6,928 nucleotides of DNA from NCBI GenBank assembly GCA_903901395.1, contig CAIUQW010000193.1, positions 1 to 6,928 on the forward strand, given 5' to 3'. Numbering within the stretch: position 1 is the stretch's first letter; the number at the start of each line of letters is the position of its first letter. Under the pieces are notes generated by a model, which saw nothing but the letters and a program-made list of their open reading frames with translations, ran no database searches and was not told where the DNA came from. The stretch is from an uncultured Chlorobiales bacterium. GTDB taxonomy: Bacteria > Bacteroidota > Chlorobiia > Chlorobiales > Chlorobiaceae. Positions 1 through 4,886 of the stretch are shown in pieces. Both the position numbers and the translations under genes were made by a program.

Positions 1-678
1 CTCGGTGGTCTGACCCGAGAGCGTGCGTCCGCTGGCGTCAACCACCGTGCCGGAGACCATCACGGGCACCTTCCAGCCGGTTTTCGCCGTGTACTCCTCG
101 ATGGCGTAGAGCGCCGCCTTGCAGTTCAGGGTGTCGAACACCGTTTCGACGAGCAGGAGATCGACGCCGCCCTCGTGCAAGCCTTCGAGCTGGTCGGTGT
201 AGTTGTCCACCACCTCCTGGAAGGTGACGGCGCGATAGCCGGGATTGTTCACGTCCGGCGAGAGCGAGAGGGTCTTGTTGGTTGGCCCGATGGAACCAGC
301 CACGAAGCGCGGCTTGTCGGGCGTTTTGGCGGTGTACTCGTCCGCCGCCGAGCGCGCAACCTGCACCGCCGCGATGTTCAGCTCCTTGGTGAGGTGCTGC
401 AAATGGTAGTCGGCCTGCGAGATCGGATTGGCGTTGAAGGTGCAGGTTTCGACGATGTCCGCGCCCGCGTCGAGGAATTCGCAGTGCAGCGCGCGGATGA
501 TGTCGGGCCGGGTGATGACAAGCAGATCGTTGTTGCCCTTCAGCGGATGCTCGTGCGAGGCGAAACGCTCGCCCCGGAAATCCTCTTCCTTGAGGCCATG
601 TCTCTGGATCATGGTGCCCATGGCCCCGTCGAGTACCAGAATCTTCTGCTCGATCAGGCCGTACAGATTGTCGTTCAT
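1..678 (-). CDS. metH: Methionine synthase, cobalamin-dependent, N-terminal part (5-methyltetrahydrofolate--homocysteine methyltransferase)
   Basis: Reading the minus strand from the ATG at 678-676 gives 226 codons without a stop up to the window edge, so the gene is cut by the window, not broken. The fragment is the homocysteine-binding barrel of MetH. It has the N-terminal LDGAMGTMIQ motif (residues 16-25), then ETCTFNANPISQADY (77-91), GSIGPTNKTLS (128-138), LLLVETVFDTLNCKAA (174-189) and SGTVVDASGRTLSGQTTE (209-226). All are collinear with known MetH. The enzyme transfers a methyl group from methylcobalamin to homocysteine in the cytoplasm, making methionine and regenerating tetrahydrofolate. 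The zinc-binding cysteines and the folate, B12 and reactivation domains would lie beyond the left edge. No Shine-Dalgarno sequence is visible before the ATG; the start was chosen because the conserved N-terminus begins just after it. The esterase gene lies 88 bp upstream on the same strand. A separate BhmT/Hcy-domain protein is not excluded by the fragment alone, but the motifs are MetH-like. Confidence 0.93.
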   Translation of the reverse strand, partial: MNDNLYGLIEQKILVLDGAMGTMIQRHGLKEEDFRGERFASHEHPLKGNNDLLVITRPDIIRALHCEFLDAGADIVETCTFNANPISQADYHLQHLTKELNIAAVQVARSAADEYTAKTPDKPRFVAGSIGPTNKTLSLSPDVNNPGYRAVTFQEVVDNYTDQLEGLHEGGVDLLLVETVFDTLNCKAALYAIEEYTAKTGWKVPVMVSGTVVDASGRTLSGQTTE

Positions 679-740
679 GCAGCGGCAGTTGGAGATTGGA
701 AAAAATGATCGACAAAGTAAGCAAAAAAGCGCTCAAATCC

Positions 741-757
741 CCATCCGCCGCGGATGG
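741..757 (-). terminator. Hairpin downstream of the esterase, possible weak terminator
   Basis: CCATCCGC and GCGGATGG form a perfect 8-bp inverted repeat around one central base, starting 10 bp after the esterase stop codon on the minus strand. A run of six T (minus strand, 723-728) follows after about 12 bases. That is too far for a classical rho-independent terminator, so this may only weaken read-through from the esterase into metH, or act as a metH leader element. Confidence 0.35.
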
Positions 758-766
758 CCGTCCGGG

Positions 767-1438
767 TCACGACACGACCCGGTCGATGCGTTCGGAAAGC
801 CACGAAGCCATGAATTCGAGCGACTCCTGATCGATCTGGTGCGCCATCGGATATTCGCGGTATGTGAGGTCGGCGATTTTATCGCGAAGCCACGCATCGG
901 CCAGTCGTCCCTTGTCGATTGGCACCACGTTGTCGAACAGCCCGTGCTGCACGAGGAACGGTACCTCGGCAAGTTCTTTCGGCAAAGCGTCAGCCTCGGG
1001 CCGCGCATCGGGAAGCTGCCCGCTCAGCGCGAGCACGCCGTGCAGCAGCAGAGGATTGCGGAACGCCGTAAAGTAGCTCATCACCGTTCCCTGACTGAAG
1101 CCCATGATGAACGCCTTTCCGCCAACCGGCTGAAGCGTCTCGACAAGCTTTTCCAGAAACGCCGCGAACTGGTCGGCCACCTGCAGCGCCGCCTCGCGGT
1201 CAACCTTGATGCCTTGCTGCGTGAACTCGATCGGGAACCAGGCATACATCTCCGGCGCAAGCACGAGCGGCGCACGCACGCTCACGACGCGAAGCCGCGG
1301 ATCGAGAGAGTGCGCCAGACCAAGCAAATCCTTTTCATTGCTGCCATACCCGTGCAGCATCACAAGCAGCGGCTTCCGTTCATCGGGCTTGCGGTTGAAA
1401 TCGAGGTACGTGAATGTGTCGTTATTGCGTGTGAGCAT
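767..1438 (-). CDS. Phospholipase/carboxylesterase family serine hydrolase (alpha/beta hydrolase)
   Basis: The 223-residue protein has the layout of the cytoplasmic phospholipase/carboxylesterase (Abhydrolase_2) family, which usually runs to about 200-230 residues. LHGYGSNEKDLLGLA (28-42) is the oxyanion-hole region. GFSQG (113-117) is the nucleophile elbow with Ser115. HGLFDNVVP (165-173) carries the acid Asp169, and MAH (198-200) carries the catalytic His200. These enzymes hydrolyse short acyl esters or lysophospholipid-type substrates; the true substrate cannot be told from sequence. No signal peptide is seen. I start at the ATG at 1438. The frame stays open to a TTG at 1519, but those 27 extra residues are low-complexity, precede the first strand of the fold and lie in AT-rich spacer. 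No clear Shine-Dalgarno sequence precedes either start. It lies between mnmA and metH on the same strand but is separated from mnmA by a hairpin-rich spacer, so it is probably transcribed on its own. Confidence 0.88.
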   Translation of the reverse strand: MLTRNNDTFTYLDFNRKPDERKPLLVMLHGYGSNEKDLLGLAHSLDPRLRVVSVRAPLVLAPEMYAWFPIEFTQQGIKVDREAALQVADQFAAFLEKLVETLQPVGGKAFIMGFSQGTVMSYFTAFRNPLLLHGVLALSGQLPDARPEADALPKELAEVPFLVQHGLFDNVVPIDKGRLADAWLRDKIADLTYREYPMAHQIDQESLEFMASWLSERIDRVVS

Positions 1439-1581
1439 GGAGGATGAAGAGATTTTGATGCTGTGAATTGAAATTGCAATACCTGTCGGGACTGCCCTGA
1501 TTTTTTTGATTGTTGACAATATGTCGTAAAAGATGATAGAAAAAGAAATTGTGCTGAAGCCCTGACTCTTCTTGTGCTAAA

Positions 1582-1608
1582 TAACCCCGGCTTAAAAGCC
1601 GGGGCAAT
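1582..1608 (+). repeat. REP-like palindrome, left copy
   Basis: A 27-nt unit TAACCCCGG-n9-CCGGGGCAAT. Positions 1585-1593 and 1596-1604 pair perfectly (CCCCGGCTT with AAGCCGGGG) around a two-base centre. The same unit recurs inverted at 1703-1729 with 22 of 27 bases identical. The asymmetric flanks (TAA on one side, CAAT on the other) are shared too, so the unit is defined by more than the stem. GC-rich intergenic palindromes of this kind are typical of REP elements moved by RAYT (Y1 tyrosine transposase) proteins; no RAYT gene is in the window. Confidence 0.7.
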
Positions 1609-1636
1609 ATGAATGTAAGAGTGATGAATGTCCGTC

Positions 1637-1648
1637 GGGATAAATCCC
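1637..1648. repeat. Small hairpin inside the REP-like pair
   Basis: GGGAT-AA-ATCCC is a 5-bp perfect inverted repeat lying between the two REP-like units. It is too small to act as a terminator by itself and has no T run. It may be the internal part of a composite palindromic element. Confidence 0.35.
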
Positions 1649-1702
1649 TCCTGAATATGGCAGCGTCTATTGCTCTCTTCAAATGATTCAAACTCTTAAA
1701 CA

Positions 1703-1729
1703 ATTGCCCCGGACTTCAGTCCGGGGTTA
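1703..1729 (-). repeat. REP-like palindrome, right copy (inverted)
   Basis: Read on the minus strand this is TAACCCCGG-n8-CCGGGGCAAT, the same unit as at 1582-1608 in opposite orientation. CCCCGGAC (1707-1714) pairs with GTCCGGGG (1719-1726). Relative to the left copy, two stem pairs are changed on both sides (C-G to A-T and T-A to C-G), so the hairpin is kept although its sequence differs. The inverted pair spans 148 bp, the arrangement called a REPIN or BIME in other bacteria. Confidence 0.7.
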
Positions 1730-1739
1730 CAGGACAAAC

Positions 1740-1764
1740 AAAAAAAATAATGGGGCTTCAGCCC
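1740..1764 (-). terminator. Probable rho-independent terminator of mnmA
   Basis: On the minus strand, 16 bp after the mnmA stop, GGGC-TGAA-GCCC (1764-1753) forms a short GC hairpin. It is followed within five bases by a run of eight T (1747-1740). The stem is only four pairs, so efficiency is uncertain, but position, orientation and T run fit mnmA termination. The loop sequence CTGAAG is shared with the adjacent REP-like unit, so the two may be parts of one repeat. Confidence 0.55.
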
Positions 1765-1780
1765 AATTTCTTCCAATGCG

Positions 1781-2866
1781 TTATGACGCACTTTCAGGAT
1801 TCACCTCCACAATAATCCCGCCGCCGAGCACCACGTCGCCATCGTAGAACACCACTGCCTGCCCGCAGGCCACGCCTTGCTTGGGTTCGCGGAAGGTGAC
1901 TCGCGCCCGCCCGCCTTCAAGCGGCTCGACCGTGCAGGCGCTCTGCCGGTCGCGGTAGCGGATTCGCGCTTCGGCTTCGAATGGCGCGTCCGGCGCGGCG
2001 ATGCTGTTCCAGTTCAGGCTGGAGGTGATGAGGCTGCGGCATTCGAGATCGGCTTTGCCACCGACGCGGATGCGGTTATGCGCGGCGTCGATCTCGGTCA
2101 CGTAAACCGGTTCGCCGGTCGCGATGCCGAGACCGCGACGCTGGCCGATGGTGTAGAACGGATAGCCCCGGTGGTGGCCGATCACCCTGCCCGCCTGATC
2201 GACAATCTCGCCGCCCGCGACACGCTGCTCAAGGCCCGGAATAGCGTTCGCCAGATAAGCGCAATAGTCGTCGTGCGGCACGAAGCAAATTTCCTGGCTC
2301 TCCTTCTTTTCCGCCGCATGCACGCCAAACGATCGCGCCAGCTCCCGCACCTCGGGCTTGGTGTAGCCGCCAAGAGGAAAGAGCGTTTTCGCCAGCTCCG
2401 CCTGACTCAGCATCCAGAGAAAATAGCTTTGATCCTTCTCCGGATCGACACCCTTGCGAAGCAGCGTCACGCCGTCGTGCCGCTCAGCGCGAGCGTAATG
2501 GCCCGTGGCGACGCAATCAGCCCCGAGCAACCGCATCGCCTCGAACAGGCCGAACCACTTGACCGTCTTGTTGCACACCATGCAGGGATTCGGCGTCCGC
2601 CCGGCAAGATAGTCGTCATGAAAATAGCCGATGACATCATGAGCGAACTTCGCGCTCAGATTCAGCGTAAACACCGGAAAATCAAACTCCGGCATGTCGC
2701 TGATGCGCATTGCAGCAGGTTTCAGCACCGGCGATTCTTCGGGAGTATCGAGCACGCGGACATTCAACCCGGTCACGCGGAATCCCTGCCTGGCAAGCAA
2801 ACAAGCCGCTGTCGCCGAATCGACGCCGCCGGAAAGGCCGATGATAACGTGTTGCTGTGAGTTCAT
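1781..2866 (-). CDS. mnmA: tRNA-specific 2-thiouridylase MnmA
   Basis: MnmA puts sulfur on C2 of the wobble uridine U34 in tRNA-Lys, -Glu and -Gln, using ATP and sulfur passed from a cysteine desulfurase relay. The 361-residue length is normal for the family. The N-terminal PP-loop ATPase motif GLSGGVDSA is at 10-18. NPCMVCNK (93-100) holds the catalytic Cys98, and ATGHYAR is at 120-126. KDQSYFLW (144-151) is the conserved tRNA/ATP site motif, and QEICFVPHDDY (191-201) holds the second catalytic Cys194. IGQRRGLGI (240-248) opens the central domain, and a C-terminal beta-barrel ends with CGQAVVFYDGDVVLGGGII. Where the E. coli enzyme has NPD-x2-C, this one has NPC-x2-C, a variant I recall from many bacteria. 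The ATG at 2866 sits right before the conserved N-terminus, though no Shine-Dalgarno sequence is evident. The gene is monocistronic by context: a terminator-like hairpin follows and AT-rich accessory DNA precedes. Confidence 0.96.
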   Translation of the reverse strand: MNSQQHVIIGLSGGVDSATAACLLARQGFRVTGLNVRVLDTPEESPVLKPAAMRISDMPEFDFPVFTLNLSAKFAHDVIGYFHDDYLAGRTPNPCMVCNKTVKWFGLFEAMRLLGADCVATGHYARAERHDGVTLLRKGVDPEKDQSYFLWMLSQAELAKTLFPLGGYTKPEVRELARSFGVHAAEKKESQEICFVPHDDYCAYLANAIPGLEQRVAGGEIVDQAGRVIGHHRGYPFYTIGQRRGLGIATGEPVYVTEIDAAHNRIRVGGKADLECRSLITSSLNWNSIAAPDAPFEAEARIRYRDRQSACTVEPLEGGRARVTFREPKQGVACGQAVVFYDGDVVLGGGIIVEVNPESAS

Positions 2867-2891
2867 AGTGGTGTCTTGATGGTTCGGCTGA

Positions 2892-3005
2892 AACTTACAG
2901 TTTTTTCTGGAATATGGAATCGATCACGCCGGGCTTGTTTACACTCAGAACGGTAAGGTCATCGGAAATATCTGGTTATCTTCTTTTTGGGAAGAGGATA
3001 AATAA
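2892..3005 (+). pseudogene. C-terminal remnant of a small gene, no start codon
   Basis: After an in-frame TGA at 2889-2891 the frame is open for 37 codons to TAA at 3003-3005, with no ATG, GTG or TTG start. The residues look like a folded protein end: EYGIDHAGLVYTQNGKVIG (2910-2966), then a tail ending WLSSFWEEDK. Codon choice shows the purine-first, pyrimidine-last bias of real genes. The run HAGLVYTQNGK-x-IG faintly recalls the C-terminal part of PIN-like DUF5615 toxins, which would fit a lost toxin-antitoxin locus; this is a guess from pattern only. It begins 25 bp from the mnmA start, so the mnmA-proximal part of the original gene seems to have been deleted. Confidence 0.4.
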
Positions 3006-3073
3006 TGTGTAAATTTCGCCATGAAAGTTGGTATTCAATCGTGTTGTGAGGAACTTCGAAACGTTGATGTATT

Positions 3074-3205
3074 ATGCAATTAGCAATAACAATACCGGAC
3101 ATTTTTCCCGATGAAATATCGCGGATTATCACAAAAATGAAAGGTTTTTTCGCTGAGGAGGAAATCGGTGTCGATGCAGGTATGGTTGATTTATTTATAT
3201 CCTGA
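3074..3205 (+). CDS. Small hypothetical protein (43 aa), possibly a relic
   Basis: An ATG at 3074, nine bases after an in-frame stop (3065-3067), opens a 43-codon frame. The product starts with a likely beta strand plus turn (QLAITIPDIFPDE), then a basic/amphipathic helix (ISRIITKMKGFFAEEE) and a short hydrophobic tail. The strand-helix opening resembles small DNA-binding antitoxins in general, but I recognise no family. No Shine-Dalgarno sequence is seen before the ATG. Either it is a short unannotated protein, or it is the decayed rest of the same locus as the fragment at 2892-3005. Confidence 0.33.
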   Translation: MQLAITIPDIFPDEISRIITKMKGFFAEEEIGVDAGMVDLFIS

Positions 3206-3264
3206 GATATGGTTGAGATTATTGACTGAATCAGGAATTGTTTTTTTATGATTGTATGCTGATG

Positions 3265-3270
3265 TATAAA
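3265..3270 (+). promoter_or_regulatory. Candidate -10 box of the toxin-antitoxin promoter
   Basis: TATAAA, directly preceded by TG, lies 36 bp before the antitoxin ATG. The best upstream -35 candidate (TTGTTT at 3238-3243) is 21 bp away, longer than the usual 17, so the promoter assignment is tentative. Confidence 0.35.
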
Positions 3271-3278
3271 TTGTTGTT

Positions 3279-3289
3279 GGAAAATTTCC
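3279..3289 (+). promoter_or_regulatory. Palindrome in the antitoxin leader, possible operator
   Basis: GGAAAATTTCC is an 11-bp perfect palindrome around one central base. It lies between the candidate -10 box and the Shine-Dalgarno sequence of the antitoxin, where an autorepressor would block transcription. Many type II toxin-antitoxin operons are repressed by their own complex; that this site serves that role is inference. Confidence 0.35.
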
Positions 3290-3295
3290 GGTCAT

Positions 3296-3302
3296 AAGGA
3301 GG
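3296..3302 (+). promoter_or_regulatory. Strong ribosome binding site of the antitoxin
   Basis: AAGGAGG, a full anti-16S match, ends four bases before the ATG at 3307 and fixes that start. Most other genes of the window have no such site, so the antitoxin is probably translated unusually well, as expected for the labile partner of a toxin. Confidence 0.8.
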
Positions 3303-3306
3303 AGAA

Positions 3307-3513
3307 ATGGATAAAATGCTGTTGGATGAGCTTTTGATGCTGAATGCCAGCGAAAAACTGGCTTTGATCGAGGAGCTTTACAAAAGCCTTGACAAACCCG
3401 ATCCTGAAGTGGATAAAGCGTGGCTCGATGTCGCTGCTGACAGACAAGCCGCTGTTCTCAAGGGTGAAGCAAAGCTCATTTCATCAGATGAGGTGTTCGG
3501 CAAATACCGATGA
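3307..3513 (+). CDS. Type II antitoxin, addiction module component (TIGR02574/Unstab_antitox family)
   Basis: The 68-residue acidic protein has the family's usual plan. An N-terminal helical segment with the signature ASEKLALIEELYKSLD (14-29) matches the typical 'LS-x2-E+L-x-L-xEELW-x-SL' pattern. A central charged stretch and a C-terminal wrapping segment (KGEAKLISSDEVFGKY, 52-67) should bind the toxin. Such antitoxins neutralise RelE/ParE-fold partners in the cytoplasm and are short-lived. The gene starts after a perfect Shine-Dalgarno sequence, and its TGA overlaps the toxin ATG (ATGA at 3510-3513). That layout is diagnostic of translational coupling with the toxin. The target of the toxin, and hence the module's physiological role, cannot be read from this protein. 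Confidence 0.85.
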   Translation: MDKMLLDELLMLNASEKLALIEELYKSLDKPDPEVDKAWLDVAADRQAAVLKGEAKLISSDEVFGKYR

Positions 3514-3806
3514 AGTACGTTTTTCATTCAGATGCGGCGAAAGAGCTTGATGAGTCATTTCATTACTATGAAAACGAATATGCGGGAAGAGGATATCGTT
3601 TTGTCAGAAAGGTGGAAGAGTGCGCCCGCAGGATATGCAGGTATCCCCAGCTTGGCGCGGAAGAGCTTCCCAATATTCGCAGAATGGTGGTCGATCGTTT
3701 TCCATATAAAATTATTTATATGCTGCATAATGCTGAAATCATCATTCTCGCTATCGCTCATTCTCACAGAATGCCGGTATATTGGAAAAAACGAGCTGAG
3801 AAATAG
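3510..3806 (+). CDS. RelE/ParE-superfamily toxin (plasmid stabilisation type)
   Basis: The 98-residue basic protein has the compact RelE/ParE fold order. It opens with a strand and helix, YVFHSDAAKELDESFHYYE (3-21). A second helix follows with the RYPQLG turn (44-49). The core sheet is IRRMVVDRFPYKIIYML (56-72), and the terminal strand/tail is AIAHSHRMPVYWKKR (81-95), matching the family's 'A-x-AH-x-R-x-P-x-YW-x-x-R' ending. Members either cleave mRNA at the ribosome (RelE type) or poison gyrase (ParE type). The ending is shared by both, so I leave the activity open. The gene is complete and seems intact. It overlaps its antitoxin by four bases and has no terminator immediately behind it, so transcripts may continue into the membrane-protein genes. 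Confidence 0.87.
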   Translation: MKYVFHSDAAKELDESFHYYENEYAGRGYRFVRKVEECARRICRYPQLGAEELPNIRRMVVDRFPYKIIYMLHNAEIIILAIAHSHRMPVYWKKRAEK

Positions 3807-3885
3807 CTTATACAATGAGTATTATTATCTGTTTGATGTTTAACTCAGAAATATGGTTTTTGAATGAATGTTTAAAAAATAAAAA

Positions 3886-4194
3886 ATGACTGAAGAGAAA
3901 AAGCAGCCCGAACAGGCCGGGCAATCGCAGAAGCCATCACAACCACAACAGCCGCCGACGCTTGGGCCTTATTTTTTGTCTGTGTTTTTATTTGCGCTGG
4001 GTCTCTGGTGCGTGTATGACGGGTGGTTTACGACTGATCCGGAAATGTTCCGGCATATGGATTTCAACAGGTTTATGGCGATACTTTTTATACCTTTCGC
4101 TATATATGATTTCATTCGAACCCGTCGCTCCGAGATGGCGCGTAAAGCGAAACAGGCTCAAAAGTCCATAGCGAAAGATGATTCCAAATCATAG
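3886..4194 (+). CDS. Small membrane protein with Pro/Gln-rich N-terminus, function unknown
   Basis: The 102-residue protein belongs to no family I recognise. Residues 1-25 are a polar, disordered tail rich in Gln, Pro and Lys. Two hydrophobic spans follow (about 28-44, ending in WCVYDGWF, and about 62-77, ending in AIYDFI). The C-terminus is strongly basic and likely helical (RTRRSEMARKAKQAQK). By the positive-inside rule both ends should face the cytoplasm, giving a simple hairpin in the inner membrane. The start ATG lies in an A-rich stretch without a Shine-Dalgarno sequence; a 24-codon ORF (3815-3889) ends on it with an ATGA overlap. The 3' end overlaps the protease gene by 17 bp in another frame, so the two are almost surely co-expressed and may work together. 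The partner suggests a helper or substrate of the protease, but that is inference only. Confidence 0.75.
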   Translation: MTEEKKQPEQAGQSQKPSQPQQPPTLGPYFLSVFLFALGLWCVYDGWFTTDPEMFRHMDFNRFMAILFIPFAIYDFIRTRRSEMARKAKQAQKSIAKDDSKS

Positions 4195-4864
4195 GCTTCT
4201 GGTTCCATACGCGGCCCCGTATTTTGCCTATGTGCTGATCGCGACCGTGGGCGAACGTTTCTTTTCGATGGAGGTGAATTATCTCCTTCGCATCGGTATC
4301 GTCTCCGCTACGTTGTTTTGGGCCAGGCAGTGGTTTTTTTCATTCAAAGGCCCCAGATCGCCACTTGTTTCAGCTTTCGTCGGCGCTGTTGCTGGCATTG
4401 CCGGTCTGATTCTCTGGGTTGCGCTGTTGACTCCTTTCGTATCCGGCGCGGAGGCAAAGCCGTGGTCTCAGAGCGCATTTCTCTTGCGATTGCTTGCGGC
4501 TGGCTTGATTGTGCCGATCTTCGAAGAGGTGATGATGCGCGGATATGTATTTCGTGTCGCTTTGCAGTGGGACGAGGCACGGAAAAACAGGTCGAAAGAC
4601 GCGCTCACCATTGCAATGGATGAACGTTCCGTCAACGATGTCAAATCGGGAGCATGGTCTTGGGCGGCGATTATCATCTCCACGCTTGCATTCACCGCCG
4701 GACATACCATGCCTGAATGGCCCGCATCTATCGCCTACGGTCTGTTGATGGCGGGATTATATATTCTACGCAAAGATCTGCTGAGCTGTATCGTCGCGCA
4801 CGGAGTGACGAATATCACGCTTGCATTGTATGTTTTCTCTACCGGGAAATGGTATCTGTGGTGA
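4178..4864 (+). CDS. CPBP/Abi-family intramembrane metallo/glutamic protease (CAAX protease-like)
   Basis: The 228-residue polytopic protein has about seven hydrophobic segments and all hallmark motifs of the CPBP (Rce1-like) family. These are EEVMMRG (116-122, the EE-x3-R motif with Glu116, Glu117 and Arg121), FTAGH (172-176, His176) and HGVTN (208-212, His208 and Asn212). These residues form the active site inside the membrane. A soluble insert of about 25 residues (132-158) separates the first two motifs. Family roles include protein processing, bacteriocin immunity and maturation of sorted surface proteins. The N-terminal part (YAAPYFAYVLIATVGERFF) recalls the CAAX-protease relatives linked with exosortase/PEP-CTERM systems, but no such partner lies here. 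The ATG at 4178 falls inside the upstream gene, consistent with translational coupling. The C-terminus WYLW is complete, and a long hairpin follows 22 bp after the stop. Confidence 0.85.
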   Translation: MIPNHRLLVPYAAPYFAYVLIATVGERFFSMEVNYLLRIGIVSATLFWARQWFFSFKGPRSPLVSAFVGAVAGIAGLILWVALLTPFVSGAEAKPWSQSAFLLRLLAAGLIVPIFEEVMMRGYVFRVALQWDEARKNRSKDALTIAMDERSVNDVKSGAWSWAAIIISTLAFTAGHTMPEWPASIAYGLLMAGLYILRKDLLSCIVAHGVTNITLALYVFSTGKWYLW

Positions 4865-4886
4865 ATCGACTATGATGGTTTATCTG

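Larger units (their letters stand above)
1439..1780. other. Intergenic spacer with four hairpins, no gene
   Basis: This 342-bp spacer lies between the esterase start and the mnmA stop. The open frame that crosses it on the minus strand (1422-1703) runs through a GC-rich palindrome and has no recognisable protein character, so I do not call a gene. The left third (1439-1570) is AT-rich and should contain the esterase promoter, but no convincing -35/-10 pair is seen. The right two thirds hold the palindromes annotated separately. Confidence 0.75.
2867..3306. other. AT-rich spacer between mnmA and the toxin-antitoxin pair, with coding relics
   Basis: This 440-bp stretch holds no clear full-length gene. 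It contains the divergent control regions of mnmA (minus) and the antitoxin (plus). It also contains two plus-strand open stretches that look coding: 2892-3005, lacking a start, and 3074-3205, 43 codons. A tiny ORF of 14 codons (3005-3049) begins on the stop of the first stretch (TAATG) and is in frame with the second, two stop codons away (3047-3049 and 3065-3067). This pattern looks like a decayed small operon. Confidence 0.5.

Noticed and set aside
93..98. NPC in place of NPD in the MnmA catalytic loop (residue numbers) as an unusual active site
   Set aside because: The catalytic cysteine (Cys98) and its partner (Cys194) are both present, and the NPC-x2-CN form is, as I recall, common among bacterial MnmA proteins.
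38..736. 232-codon minus-strand open frame over metH
   Set aside because: It is in the wrong frame; the true metH frame has no stop inside the window and gives recognisable MetH sequence from 678.
428..1447. 339-codon plus-strand open frame opposite metH and the esterase
   Set aside because: It is antisense to two well-supported genes, has an Arg/His-rich composition typical of a shadow frame in GC-rich DNA, and spans the boundary between the two genes.
1439..1519. 27-codon N-terminal extension of the esterase from a TTG start
   Set aside because: Low-complexity sequence outside the hydrolase fold; an ATG at 1438 fits the family length, and no ribosome site supports the TTG.
1513..1541. Plus-strand TTGACA with a 17-bp spacer to GATAGA as a promoter
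   Set aside because: The -10 match is poor and no plus-strand gene lies downstream before mnmA on the opposite strand.
1422..1703. 93-codon minus-strand open frame across the esterase-mnmA spacer
   Set aside because: It runs through a REP-like palindrome and into the esterase gene, and shows no protein family character.
1582..1764. CRISPR array or integrase attachment site in the hairpin-rich spacer
   Set aside because: Only two true repeat copies exist and they are inverted, with no regular spacers and no cas or integrase gene in the window.
1877..2860. 327-codon plus-strand open frame opposite mnmA
   Set aside because: It mirrors mnmA on the other strand; the mnmA frame carries every family motif and this one carries none.
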